Notes under the pieces: model-generated
Seen by the model: the letters and a program-made list of their open reading frames with translations, nothing else
The model's database searches: none
Told to the model about the DNA's origin: nothing
Shown: positions 9,401 through 17,067 of the stretch, one piece after another
How the letters are laid out: each line of letters opens with the position of its first letter
How positions within the stretch are numbered: the first letter of the stretch is position 1
Origin: Rhodospirillaceae bacterium
GTDB lineage: Bacteria > Pseudomonadota > Alphaproteobacteria > TMED109
Assembly (NCBI GenBank): GCA_902614225.1
Contig: CACMKJ010000005.1
Span: 1 to 39,089, forward strand
Direction of reading: 5' to 3'
Length of the DNA stretch: 39,089 nt
Translations under genes and position numbers: made by a program

Positions 9401-10377
9401 CACTTACTTTTAGAATTAAGATTGTGCGTTGCTTTTATTGTTCTTACTGTTCCAGTAGAAGACCTCATTACTATAGACTCAGTAATTGCTTTATTCCCAA
9501 TTATTTTTACTCCTTTTAGCATTGAACCATCAGTTACTCCTGTTGCAGCAAACATTGAGTTTCCAGAAGCTAAATCACTTAATAAGTACTTCTTATTAAA
9601 ATCAGAAATACCTAACTTTTTTGCTCTAAGTTTTTCATCTTCGTTATAAAACTTTAACCTTGCTTGCATTTGTCCACCAATGCATCTCAATGCTGCTGCT
9701 GCAAGAACTCCTTCAGGCGCTCCTCCTATGCCTAAATACATGTCCACTCCTGTATCAAGGTTAGCAGTAGCAATAATACCTGACACATCACCATCTGGGA
9801 TCAACATAATTCTTGCTCCAACATTTCTACACTTTTCTATTATATTTTTATGCCTTGGTCTATCTAATATACAAACTACTATATCATTAACTTCCTTTTT
9901 TAAAACTTTTGCCAAATTTTTTATATTAATTTCTGGTTCTTCATCTATATCAATAATACCTTTGGGTAAATTGCTTCCAACAGCTATCTTGTCCATATAA
10001 ACATCAGGAGCATTTAAAAAACCTCCTTTTTCAGAAAAAGCTATAACAGTTAATGCATTATTTCCGCCAGTTGCACAAATTGTAGTACCTTCAAGTGGGT
10101 CTAAGGCTATATCAACTTGCGGTCCTTTTTGTGTTCCTACTTTTTCTCCTATATACAACATCGGAGCTTTATCTCTCTCTCCTTCTCCTATAACTACTTC
10201 TCCATCAATGTCTAGAGCATTTAGAGATTTTCTCATTGCTTTAACCGCAGCTGCATCTGCCTTTTTTTCATCTCCTAGCCCTATCCAGCTACTTGCTGAT
10301 AATGCTGCTGCTTCAGTAACTCTAACTGCCTCTAACGCTAAATTTCTTTCTTTAATTTCAATAGTCTTTTTATTCAT
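9400..10377 (-). CDS. glpX: class II fructose-1,6-bisphosphatase GlpX
   Basis: A 325-residue GlpX-type phosphatase acting in gluconeogenesis (fructose-1,6-bisphosphate to fructose-6-phosphate). Motifs include 'SSWIGLGDEKKADAAAV', 'GEVVIGEGERDKAPML', the metal-binding 'DIALDPLEGTTICATGG', 'IPDGDVSGIIAT' and 'GIGGAPEGVLAAAALRC'. Its start overlaps the end of hom by 4 bases (ATGA) and its stop overlaps recJ by one base. No class I FBPase is seen in the window. The hom-glpX-recJ order is common in alphaproteobacteria. Confidence 0.96.
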   Translation of the reverse strand: MNKKTIEIKERNLALEAVRVTEAAALSASSWIGLGDEKKADAAAVKAMRKSLNALDIDGEVVIGEGERDKAPMLYIGEKVGTQKGPQVDIALDPLEGTTICATGGNNALTVIAFSEKGGFLNAPDVYMDKIAVGSNLPKGIIDIDEEPEINIKNLAKVLKKEVNDIVVCILDRPRHKNIIEKCRNVGARIMLIPDGDVSGIIATANLDTGVDMYLGIGGAPEGVLAAAALRCIGGQMQARLKFYNEDEKLRAKKLGISDFNKKYLLSDLASGNSMFAATGVTDGSMLKGVKIIGNKAITESIVMRSSTGTVRTIKATHNLNSKSK

Positions 10378-11669
10378 ATGCTATTCTCAATTCTTATGAC
10401 GTTAACTTTAGTTTTAACTTTATCTAGTTTCTCAATTTTTTTAATAGTTGATATTAATTGTCTTTCTAAAATATTATGTGTAACAAATATCAATTGTACA
10501 TAACCTGATATTTTTTTTTCTAACTGAAACATATTACTTATAGATATTTTTTGCCTTTTAAAAAAACTAGTTATATCAGCTAATACGCCTGGTTTATCAA
10601 GAACACCTATTCTGAGATAAAATTTACCTTTTCTTTCATTAATATTTCCACCAATAAAAGACAGATTTTTTTCTTTTTTATACTCAAGCTTTCTTTGTTT
10701 ATAGTTTTCAAAGCTAATTATATCAGAAATAACAGATGCTGCGGTAGGCTTTTTTCCTGCTCCTTTTCCTATTAATAGAGTTTTTCCTACCATATCTCCC
10801 TCTAGTACCACAGAGTTTAATTCATTTTTTACTTTTGCCAGCAGACTATTCTTTGAAACCATGCAAGGATGAACACGTAATTGAATTATCTTATTTTTAA
10901 TATTAGATATTCCCAAAAGTAATATTGTATACCCTAACTTATGTCCCATTTCTAAATCTATATTTGATATTTTAGTTATTCCTTCTAAGTAAACATGCTT
11001 GCTTTTAAAATTAGTAGAAAAAATTAAATTAGTTAATAAAACAAGTTTATATGCAGTATCATTACCACTAATATCGTCATATGGATCAGCTTCAGCAAAA
11101 CCTGCATTTTGAGCATTTTTAAGAGCTGTATTGAACGATATCTTTTTCTCACTCATTTGAGATAAAATATAATTACACGTCCCATTTAAAATTCCATATA
11201 TATTAGAAATATTATCAGATAGCATCCTATTTTCTAAAACATTTATAATAGGTATAGCTCCAGCTACAGCAGCTTCAAAGCATATATTAACTGAATTTTT
11301 CTTTGCCAATTCAGATAGTTTTTCACCATGAACAGCTAAAAGAGCTTTATTGGCAGTAACAAGATGTTTTTTTCCTTTAAGCGTTTTATTTGCTATCTTT
11401 AATGCCATTCCTGAAGATCCTGCTATCAATTCTACTATTACATGAATATTTTTTACATCAATAATATCTAAAGGATTATTATACCACTTATATTTTTTTA
11501 CAGTAAAAGCTCTTTTTTTATTTTTACTTTTTGCTGAAATACCAAGAATATTAATTTCTAAATTATATTTTTTTTTAAAATAATTATTTTTTTTTTCTAA
11601 GGTTTCAACCACTCCACTGCCAACAGTTCCTAAACCTATTATGCCTATATTTAATTGTTTATTAACCAT
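10374..11669 (-). CDS. hom: homoserine dehydrogenase
   Basis: Reduces aspartate semialdehyde to homoserine with NAD(P)H, the branch point to threonine and methionine. It has an N-terminal Rossmann motif 'GIIGLGTVGSGVVE', the catalytic-domain signature 'GILNGTCNYIL' and 'AEADPYDDISGNDTAYKL', and a C-terminal ACT domain beginning near 'YLRIGVLDKPGVLADIT', which normally confers feedback control by threonine. It is 431 aa with no fused aspartate kinase. It follows alaC with no spacer. MetY at 17060 uses the O-acetyl ester of its product. Confidence 0.96.
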   Translation of the reverse strand: MVNKQLNIGIIGLGTVGSGVVETLEKKNNYFKKKYNLEINILGISAKSKNKKRAFTVKKYKWYNNPLDIIDVKNIHVIVELIAGSSGMALKIANKTLKGKKHLVTANKALLAVHGEKLSELAKKNSVNICFEAAVAGAIPIINVLENRMLSDNISNIYGILNGTCNYILSQMSEKKISFNTALKNAQNAGFAEADPYDDISGNDTAYKLVLLTNLIFSTNFKSKHVYLEGITKISNIDLEMGHKLGYTILLLGISNIKNKIIQLRVHPCMVSKNSLLAKVKNELNSVVLEGDMVGKTLLIGKGAGKKPTAASVISDIISFENYKQRKLEYKKEKNLSFIGGNINERKGKFYLRIGVLDKPGVLADITSFFKRQKISISNMFQLEKKISGYVQLIFVTHNILERQLISTIKKIEKLDKVKTKVNVIRIENSI

Positions 11670-12845
11670 TTAAAAGCTTAGATTATTTTTTATGTTTCTT
11701 GCTGCCTGCCTGATTCTTTGTTCATTTTCAACTAAGCTAATTCTAACATTTTTATCACCATATGATCCAAATCCAATACCAGGTGATACAGCCAATGATG
11801 CTTTTTTTAAAAGAACTTTAGAAAAATAAATACTACCTTTACTTAAATACTTTTTTGGAATAGGAGCCCAGGCGAACATTGTAGCTTCTGGGTTAGGAAT
11901 ATTCCATCCAACTCTTTTCATTGATTCTATTAAAACATCTCTTCTAGATTTATAAATTTTTCTTATATGACTTACATGTTCCTGTGAACTGTTTAATGCG
12001 GTAGCGGCTGCAACTTGAATAGGAGTGAAAGCCCCATAATCTAAGTATGACTTTATTCTTGCTAAAGCTGATATTAATATTTTATTACCACTAGCAAATC
12101 CTATTCTCCAGCCCGGCATATTATGAGTTTTACTCATTGAAGAAAACTCAACAGCTATGTTTTTTGCATCTTTTACTTGTAACAATGATGGAGGAGCTTT
12201 TTCATTAAAATAAATTTCTGAGTAAGCTATATCAGATAATATCCAAATATCATTTTTTTTACATATCTTTACTAATTCTTTATAAAAGGTTAATTCTACT
12301 ATTTTAGTTGTTGGATTATTAGGATAGTTTATTACTATAGCTTTAATTTTATTTTTATACTTATTTATAATCTTTACTAAGTTTTTTAAGAACAACTCTT
12401 CTTCTGTCATTCTAATTTGTTTTACTATTGCTCCTGCTATTAAAAAGCCATAGGGATGAATAGGATAGCTTGGATTTGGAACTAATATAATATCTCCCTT
12501 AGAAGTAATAGCAGAGGCCAAGTTAGCCAAACCCTCTTTAGAGCCTAAAGTTACAACTACTTCATCTTCAAAATTAAGTTTAACTCCAAATCTTCTTTTA
12601 TAGTAATTACAATGTGCCTTTCTTAAACCTAAAATTCCTTTAGAAACCGAATACCTGTGAGTTTTTCCGTTTTTAATAGTTTCTATTAGCTTATCAACAA
12701 TATGTTTGGGCGTACTATTATCAGGATTACCCATTCCTAAATCAATTACATCTCTTCCTTTTAACCTCTCCTTGGCCTTTAAATCGTTAATTTCAGCAAA
12801 GACGTAAGGTGGTAATAAAGATACCCTTTCAAACTTAGTTTTCAT
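11670..12845 (-). CDS. alaC: class I/II aminotransferase, AlaC-like (glutamate--pyruvate type)
   Basis: A PLP-dependent fold-type I aminotransferase of 391 aa. The N-terminus 'LLPPYVFAEI' and 'VIDLGMGNPD' are characteristic of the AlaC group, often annotated as LL-diaminopimelate aminotransferase. The PLP lysine lies in 'SSMSKTHNMPGWRIGF' (about Lys239), 'NYPNNPTT' is the substrate/PLP loop, and 'GFGSYGDKNVRISL' carries the carboxylate-binding arginine. Its adjacency to hom is typical in alphaproteobacteria. A role in alanine synthesis is the likeliest, but substrate range cannot be read from the sequence. Confidence 0.88.
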   Translation of the reverse strand: MKTKFERVSLLPPYVFAEINDLKAKERLKGRDVIDLGMGNPDNSTPKHIVDKLIETIKNGKTHRYSVSKGILGLRKAHCNYYKRRFGVKLNFEDEVVVTLGSKEGLANLASAITSKGDIILVPNPSYPIHPYGFLIAGAIVKQIRMTEEELFLKNLVKIINKYKNKIKAIVINYPNNPTTKIVELTFYKELVKICKKNDIWILSDIAYSEIYFNEKAPPSLLQVKDAKNIAVEFSSMSKTHNMPGWRIGFASGNKILISALARIKSYLDYGAFTPIQVAAATALNSSQEHVSHIRKIYKSRRDVLIESMKRVGWNIPNPEATMFAWAPIPKKYLSKGSIYFSKVLLKKASLAVSPGIGFGSYGDKNVRISLVENEQRIRQAARNIKNNLSF

Positions 12846-12854
12846 AAATCATGA

Positions 12855-13721
12855 TTAATTAGAAACAAAGAAAACTTCTACTCTTCTATTTACTGCCTCT
12901 CCAAACTCTTCTGCCTCTTCTTTTAATGGTTCTAAATCACCTTTACCAAATACTTCAATGTTACTACCATCTAAGCCTTTATTAATTAACATATTTTTAA
13001 TTGTTTGTGCTCTAGAAATAGATATCTCCATATTAATTCTCTTGCCTTCTACAGTTTCACTACCTGTTTTAGATGCATGCCCAACTAACCTTATTTTTTT
13101 TTCATCCTTAAACTTAACTATTTCTTCTAATACTTTGTCTGCATTATTATCAGGTATAACAGAATTATCAGGAAATTGAATTATTGCGACTTTGGTAATT
13201 TTTATATTATCAGTTAATGAGCCATCAATAATTGGTTGCTTTTTATCTACAGGTGGATCAGAATCTAATAACATTTTTGCAAGTTTAAATCTAATATTTT
13301 TTCTTACTTCTAAAACTGCAGATATATTTTTATTCTTTAACTGATCCTCTATTTTAGTATTATCTTTTTTATTTATTTCACTAACTTGAATATTATTATC
13401 ATCTGATTCACTACTTTGAATTTCATTGCTTTCACTTGCAAAAAAGTTCTCATCTATTTCTTCAAACTCAGGTTTAATTTGAGGCACATCATTGATATCT
13501 GGAAAGACTTCCTCTACTTCAACTTTTTCTTCAGTTGTTTCTTTACCACTAAATTCATCAATACTAACCTCTTTTTCATCAGGATTATCTTCTACATCAT
13601 CAAATAGCCATCTCTCGGTTTTATCAATTATTTTTGAGACATCCCAATCATTCATAGATGAGCAACTAATCATAAAAAAGGACAAGCAGATTAAAAATAA
13701 AGTATTTAAATAAAATTTCAT
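12855..13721 (-). CDS. OmpA-family lipoprotein with acidic linker
   Basis: A 288-residue envelope protein. The N-terminus is a lipoprotein signal with the lipobox ending at Cys20 ('FMISCSS'). Residues about 25-135 are strongly acidic and Ser/Asn-rich with low complexity, and look like an unstructured spacer. From about 175 there is an OmpA C-terminal domain: 'VAIIQFPDNSVIPDNNA', 'IRLVGHASKTG', 'ISRAQTIKNMLINKGL', and the closing 'GEAVNRRVEVFF'. Such domains bind meso-diaminopimelate of peptidoglycan, so the protein probably tethers the outer membrane to the wall. It resembles Pal but has a much longer spacer. It sits between argC and alaC with 9-base gaps on both sides. Confidence 0.87.
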   Translation of the reverse strand: MKFYLNTLFLICLSFFMISCSSMNDWDVSKIIDKTERWLFDDVEDNPDEKEVSIDEFSGKETTEEKVEVEEVFPDINDVPQIKPEFEEIDENFFASESNEIQSSESDDNNIQVSEINKKDNTKIEDQLKNKNISAVLEVRKNIRFKLAKMLLDSDPPVDKKQPIIDGSLTDNIKITKVAIIQFPDNSVIPDNNADKVLEEIVKFKDEKKIRLVGHASKTGSETVEGKRINMEISISRAQTIKNMLINKGLDGSNIEVFGKGDLEPLKEEAEEFGEAVNRRVEVFFVSN

Positions 13722-13730
13722 ATGATTATA

Positions 13731-14789
13731 TTAAGGCCAGATTGAATGTTGATCAAGTCCTAACTCTTCTGGCAGGTCAAACATCAAATTCATGTTTTGT
13801 ATAGCTTGGCCTGAGGCTCCTTTTAATAGATTATCAATTACTGAAGTAACAATAACATGATTTTTTTTATTATGTTGTAAAATTCCTATTCTACATAAAT
13901 TAGTACCAATTACGTCTGATATTTTAGGCATCTCTCCCAAATCATTAATTTGTATGAAGCTTTCATTCTCATAATATTTAAATAGAGTTTTTTGTATCAA
14001 CAAGGCATCTCCTTTTAAATATATAGTGCTTAATATACCTCTATTAATAGGTATCAGGTGTGGTGTAAATATTATGTTTACTTTTTTTGAAGTTTGATCA
14101 TAAATACAGCTTTCAATCTCAGGTATATGTCGATGATCTCCTCCACCATAAGCTTTAAAAGAATTATAATTTTCACTAAATAGTAGACCTTTTTTAGTGT
14201 TTCTTCCTGCACCAGATATACCTGACTTAGAGTCAACTATTATATCATTATTATAAATTATATTTTTTTTAATAAGTGGCAGAATTGGAATTAAAATTGA
14301 TGTTGGATAACAACCAGGACAGGCAATATATCTACTTCTTTTAATCTTATTTCTATTAAATTCTGTTAGACCATAAGTAAATTTTTTTAAATACTTTGGA
14401 TTTTTATGTCTTGTATAGTACTTTTCAAACAATTTAACATCTTTTATTCTAAAATCAGCTGAAAGATCAATTACCACTACGTTCTTTGGTATTAGGTGAA
14501 TAATACTATCTAAGTTTCCACTGGGCATGCAAGAAAAAACAATATCAATATTAGAAAAATTTGCAGCTTTTAGACTTTTTATTTTAGGTAAATTAATGTG
14601 AGATAAAGAAGAAAAGATTTCTGAAATTTGTTTTCCTTCGCTCTTGTTTCCAATTAATAGCTTAATTTTAACATTAGGGTGCTTGAGTATGATCCTTATA
14701 ATTTCGTGTCCTGTATATCCAGAAGGCCCCATAATAGCAACTTTTAAATCTGCTCTTAAAACAGATTTAAATTTTTTTTTTGAAATCAT
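13731..14789 (-). CDS. argC: N-acetyl-gamma-glutamyl-phosphate reductase
   Basis: Third step of arginine synthesis: NADPH reduction of N-acetylglutamyl phosphate to the semialdehyde. The protein is 352 aa with 'IMGPSGYTGHEIIRI' (dinucleotide fold), 'DLSADFRIKD', the catalytic cysteine in 'IACPGCYPTS' (about Cys160), 'KSGISGAGRNTKKG', 'HRHIPEIE' and 'FTPHLIPINRGI'. The rpsI-argC adjacency is common in alphaproteobacteria. A 10-A run lies in codons 3-6. Confidence 0.96.
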   Translation of the reverse strand: MISKKKFKSVLRADLKVAIMGPSGYTGHEIIRIILKHPNVKIKLLIGNKSEGKQISEIFSSLSHINLPKIKSLKAANFSNIDIVFSCMPSGNLDSIIHLIPKNVVVIDLSADFRIKDVKLFEKYYTRHKNPKYLKKFTYGLTEFNRNKIKRSRYIACPGCYPTSILIPILPLIKKNIIYNNDIIVDSKSGISGAGRNTKKGLLFSENYNSFKAYGGGDHRHIPEIESCIYDQTSKKVNIIFTPHLIPINRGILSTIYLKGDALLIQKTLFKYYENESFIQINDLGEMPKISDVIGTNLCRIGILQHNKKNHVIVTSVIDNLLKGASGQAIQNMNLMFDLPEELGLDQHSIWP

Positions 14790-14801
14790 TTTTTTAAAAG
14801 A

Positions 14802-15239
14802 TTATCTTTTGCTAAATTGATAACTTCTTCTAGCTTTTGCTTTACCGTACTTTTTTCTTTCAACAATTCTGGAATCTCTCGTAAGAAGTCCTTTACTTTT
14901 TAAATTTTTTCTTAAGTCTGGTTCAAACTTTACTAAGGCTCTTGCTATTCCATGTCTTATAGCTCCGGCTTGACCAGATAAGCCTCCTCCTACTACTGTA
15001 CACGTAATATCTATTTCTGATTTCCTCTGTGATAGAACTAGGGGTTGATTTAACAATATTCTGTGAGATTTTGAAGAAAAATATTTATTTTCTTCTTTAC
15101 CATTTATCTTAACTAAGCCTGTGCCTCTTTTTAACCAAACTCTAGCAATAGAAGATTTTCTCTTGCCTGTTGAATATGATCTACCTAATGAGTCCAACTT
15201 TTCTTCGTTAGTATCTTCTAAGATGTTATTTGCTTGCAT
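14802..15239 (-). CDS. rpsI: 30S ribosomal protein S9
   Basis: S9 of the small subunit head, whose C-terminal tail reaches the P-site tRNA. It shows '[19 protein letters not shown]', '[19 protein letters not shown]', '[17 protein letters not shown]' with the invariant basic end. The track starts at a TTG (15251); the ATG at 15239 is preferred because it leaves a 4-base gap after the rplM stop and avoids a non-ATG start. This gives 145 aa with a short acidic N-terminal extension before the S9 core, common in alphaproteobacteria. Confidence 0.97.
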   Translation of the reverse strand: MQANNILEDTNEEKLDSLGRSYSTGKRKSSIARVWLKRGTGLVKINGKEENKYFSSKSHRILLNQPLVLSQRKSEIDITCTVVGGGLSGQAGAIRHGIARALVKFEPDLRKNLKSKGLLTRDSRIVERKKYGKAKARRSYQFSKR

Positions 15240-15243
15240 AATT

Positions 15244-15705
15244 TCACCCAACTACATTCTTTTTATTTAATGTTTTAAAATCGATATTTTTTGGTTTTTG
15301 TGCGTCGTGTGGATGCTTGTTTTCGGAGTATACATGAAGTTTTTTAAACTGCTCTTTACCTAAGACTCCTTTAGGCAACATCCTTTTAACTGATAACTTT
15401 ATTAACTTCTCAGGCTTAGAGCTAGTTAAAATATCTTTATAAGAAGTTTCCTTTAATCCTCCCGGATAACCTGTATGCTTATAAAATATCTTCTGTTCTA
15501 ACTTGTTTCCAGTCATCTTTATATTTTTAGCGTTAATAACCACAAAATTGTCTCCACAATCTATATTGGGACAATAATTACTTTTATGCTTTCCCATGAG
15601 CCTAATTGCTAAGAAAGAAGCTAACCTTCCTAAAACTAGGTCAGTGGCATCAATTAAGTACCAATCTTTCTGTACGTTTTTTTTATTTACCCAAGTTGTT
15701 AACAT
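15244..15705 (-). CDS. rplM: 50S ribosomal protein L13
   Basis: L13 of the large subunit, 153 aa. Hallmarks are '[17 protein letters not shown]', '[15 protein letters not shown]', '[11 protein letters not shown]', '[21 protein letters not shown]' and 'HPHDAQKP'. It is the first gene of the thirteen-gene minus-strand run and is followed at once by rpsI. The start ATG at 15705 fits the family ('[15 protein letters not shown]'). The 88-base region upstream is shared with the divergent crotonase gene and holds a nested palindrome. Confidence 0.98.
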   Translation of the reverse strand: MLTTWVNKKNVQKDWYLIDATDLVLGRLASFLAIRLMGKHKSNYCPNIDCGDNFVVINAKNIKMTGNKLEQKIFYKHTGYPGGLKETSYKDILTSSKPEKLIKLSVKRMLPKGVLGKEQFKKLHVYSENKHPHDAQKPKNIDFKTLNKKNVVG

Positions 15706-15733
15706 ATTTTTTACAAATTAATATAGATATACG

Positions 15734-15779
15734 CTTTATTAAAAATAATCAATAGTTTATACTATTTTTTTTAATAAAG
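15734..15779. promoter_or_regulatory. nested palindrome in the rplM / crotonase divergent promoter region
   Basis: Perfect 12-base arms CTTTATTAAAAA (15734-15745) and TTTTTAATAAAG (15768-15779) enclose a second inverted repeat, AATAGT-TTAT-ACTATT (15751-15766). Within the inner repeat, TATACT (15758-15763, plus) and TATAAA (complement of 15756-15761, minus) resemble -10 elements facing opposite ways. I infer overlapping divergent promoters or an operator. It contains no G/C-rich aptamer-like core. Confidence 0.45.
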
Positions 15780-15793
15780 TTATCAATGAAAAA

Positions 15794-16570
15794 ATGAGCT
15801 TAATAAATACTAAATTAGAAAAAGATAATATCTATATAATAGAACTTAATAATCCAAAAAAAAGAAATCCTCTTTCTTTAGAGTTAATTAAAAGTTTGCA
15901 AAATGAATTTGATGACATAAAAAAAAATAAACAAATAAAAGTCGTGATAATTCAGTCAACAGGACCTTCATTTTCTGCTGGTCATGATCTAACAGAGGTT
16001 AGAAAGTCAGCAAAATCTAAAATAAAGCTTTTAAACTTATTTAAAACCTGTAGTAAAATGATGTTATCAATTCGATATTTGCCACAACCAGTTATTGCGT
16101 GCGTTGATGGGATAGCTGCCGCTGCTGGATGTCAATTAGTAGCTAGTTGTGATCTTGCCTTTGCATCTAAAAATTCGTATTTTCAGACTCCAGGTGTGAA
16201 TATTGGCTTATTTTGCTCAACTCCTATGGTAGCTATATCAAGAAAAATATCCTCAAAAGATATGATGTATATGCTTCTTTCGGGAGAAAAAATTTCAGCC
16301 TTAGAAGCTGAAAAAATCAAACTTATCAATAAAGTGTTCCTAAAAAAAGCTTTAAAAAAAGAAGTTATAAATATTGCTAGTAAAATTACAAAAAAATCTA
16401 ACCAATCTATAAAGATTGGAAAATTAGCCTTTTACAATCAATTAGATATGAGTATAGAAAAAGCTTACGAATATACATCCCAAGTGATGACAAAAAATAT
16501 GGGATTTAATGATGCAAAAGAAGGAATAGAAGCATTTATTGAAAAAAGAAGTCCGAATTGGAAAAATTAG
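15794..16570 (+). CDS. enoyl-CoA hydratase/isomerase family protein, ECHDC3-like
   Basis: A crotonase-fold protein of 258 aa. Both oxyanion-hole regions are recognisable: 'FSAGHDL' (about 60-66) and 'GIAAAAGCQLVASCDLAF' (about 106-123). The segment 'TPGVNIGLFCSTPMVAISR' is the signature of the ECHDC3-like branch. The two catalytic glutamates of classical enoyl-CoA hydratase appear to be replaced, by Gly134 and about Tyr159, so simple hydratase activity is doubtful and the substrate is unknown. It leads a three-gene set with a CoA-binding protein and metY, an arrangement seen in other alphaproteobacteria. The ATG at 15794 is preceded by an A-rich leader with no clear Shine-Dalgarno. Confidence 0.9.
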   Translation: MSLINTKLEKDNIYIIELNNPKKRNPLSLELIKSLQNEFDDIKKNKQIKVVIIQSTGPSFSAGHDLTEVRKSAKSKIKLLNLFKTCSKMMLSIRYLPQPVIACVDGIAAAAGCQLVASCDLAFASKNSYFQTPGVNIGLFCSTPMVAISRKISSKDMMYMLLSGEKISALEAEKIKLINKVFLKKALKKEVINIASKITKKSNQSIKIGKLAFYNQLDMSIEKAYEYTSQVMTKNMGFNDAKEGIEAFIEKRSPNWKN

Positions 16571-17067
16571 TGAATTTAAAAGATAATATTTCTTATGATG
16601 ACGATTATATCAAAGAAATTCTCTGTACCACCAAATCAATAGCTATAGTTGGCCTTAGTGATAAAGAAAATAGGCCAAGTAATTTTGCTGCTAAGTATTT
16701 AAAAAATAGAGGTTATAAAATTATCCCAATAAATCCGGTAACAGATAAAAAAATAATTTTGGGAGAAAAAGTATATAAAACTATTTCTGAATTAGAGTTT
16801 ATTCCTGATATGGTTGATTTATTTGTTAAAAAAGAAAAAATATTAGCGTTTGTTAAAGAAGCAATTAAAATTAAAACTAAAACAATATGGTTACAGTTAG
16901 GACTAATTGATAAAAAAAGTGAAAAAATTGCAAATTCTGCAAACATTAATTTTATAATGAATAGGTGTCCTAAAATAGAGTATGCTAAGTTTTCAGGTGA
17001 ATTAGGATGGGCTGGAGTAAATTCTAATGTAATTTCTAATAAGAGAATCCTACTAAAAAATGATTAA
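16570..17067 (+). CDS. CoA-binding domain protein (YccU-like)
   Basis: A small cytosolic Rossmann-fold protein of the CoA_binding_2 family. 'SIAIVGLSDKENRPSNFAAKYL' is the nucleotide-binding start, followed by 'GYKIIPINP', 'IPDMVDLFVKKE', 'TIWLQLGL' and 'MNRCPKIEYAKF'. The biochemical role is not established for the family. The track starts at TTG 16558; a GTG at 16570 overlapping the upstream stop (TAGTG) is an equally good or better start and gives 165 aa. It overlaps metY by 8 bases, so the three genes are translationally coupled. Confidence 0.87.
   Translation: MNLKDNISYDDDYIKEILCTTKSIAIVGLSDKENRPSNFAAKYLKNRGYKIIPINPVTDKKIILGEKVYKTISELEFIPDMVDLFVKKEKILAFVKEAIKIKTKTIWLQLGLIDKKSEKIANSANINFIMNRCPKIEYAKFSGELGWAGVNSNVISNKRILLKND

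Noticed and set aside
15706-15793. Possible SAM riboswitch ahead of the crotonase-metY unit
   Set aside because: Some marine alphaproteobacteria have SAM-II/SAM-V riboswitches before metY, but metY here overlaps the preceding gene, and the 88-base leader of the unit is almost purely A/T with no conserved pseudoknot core.
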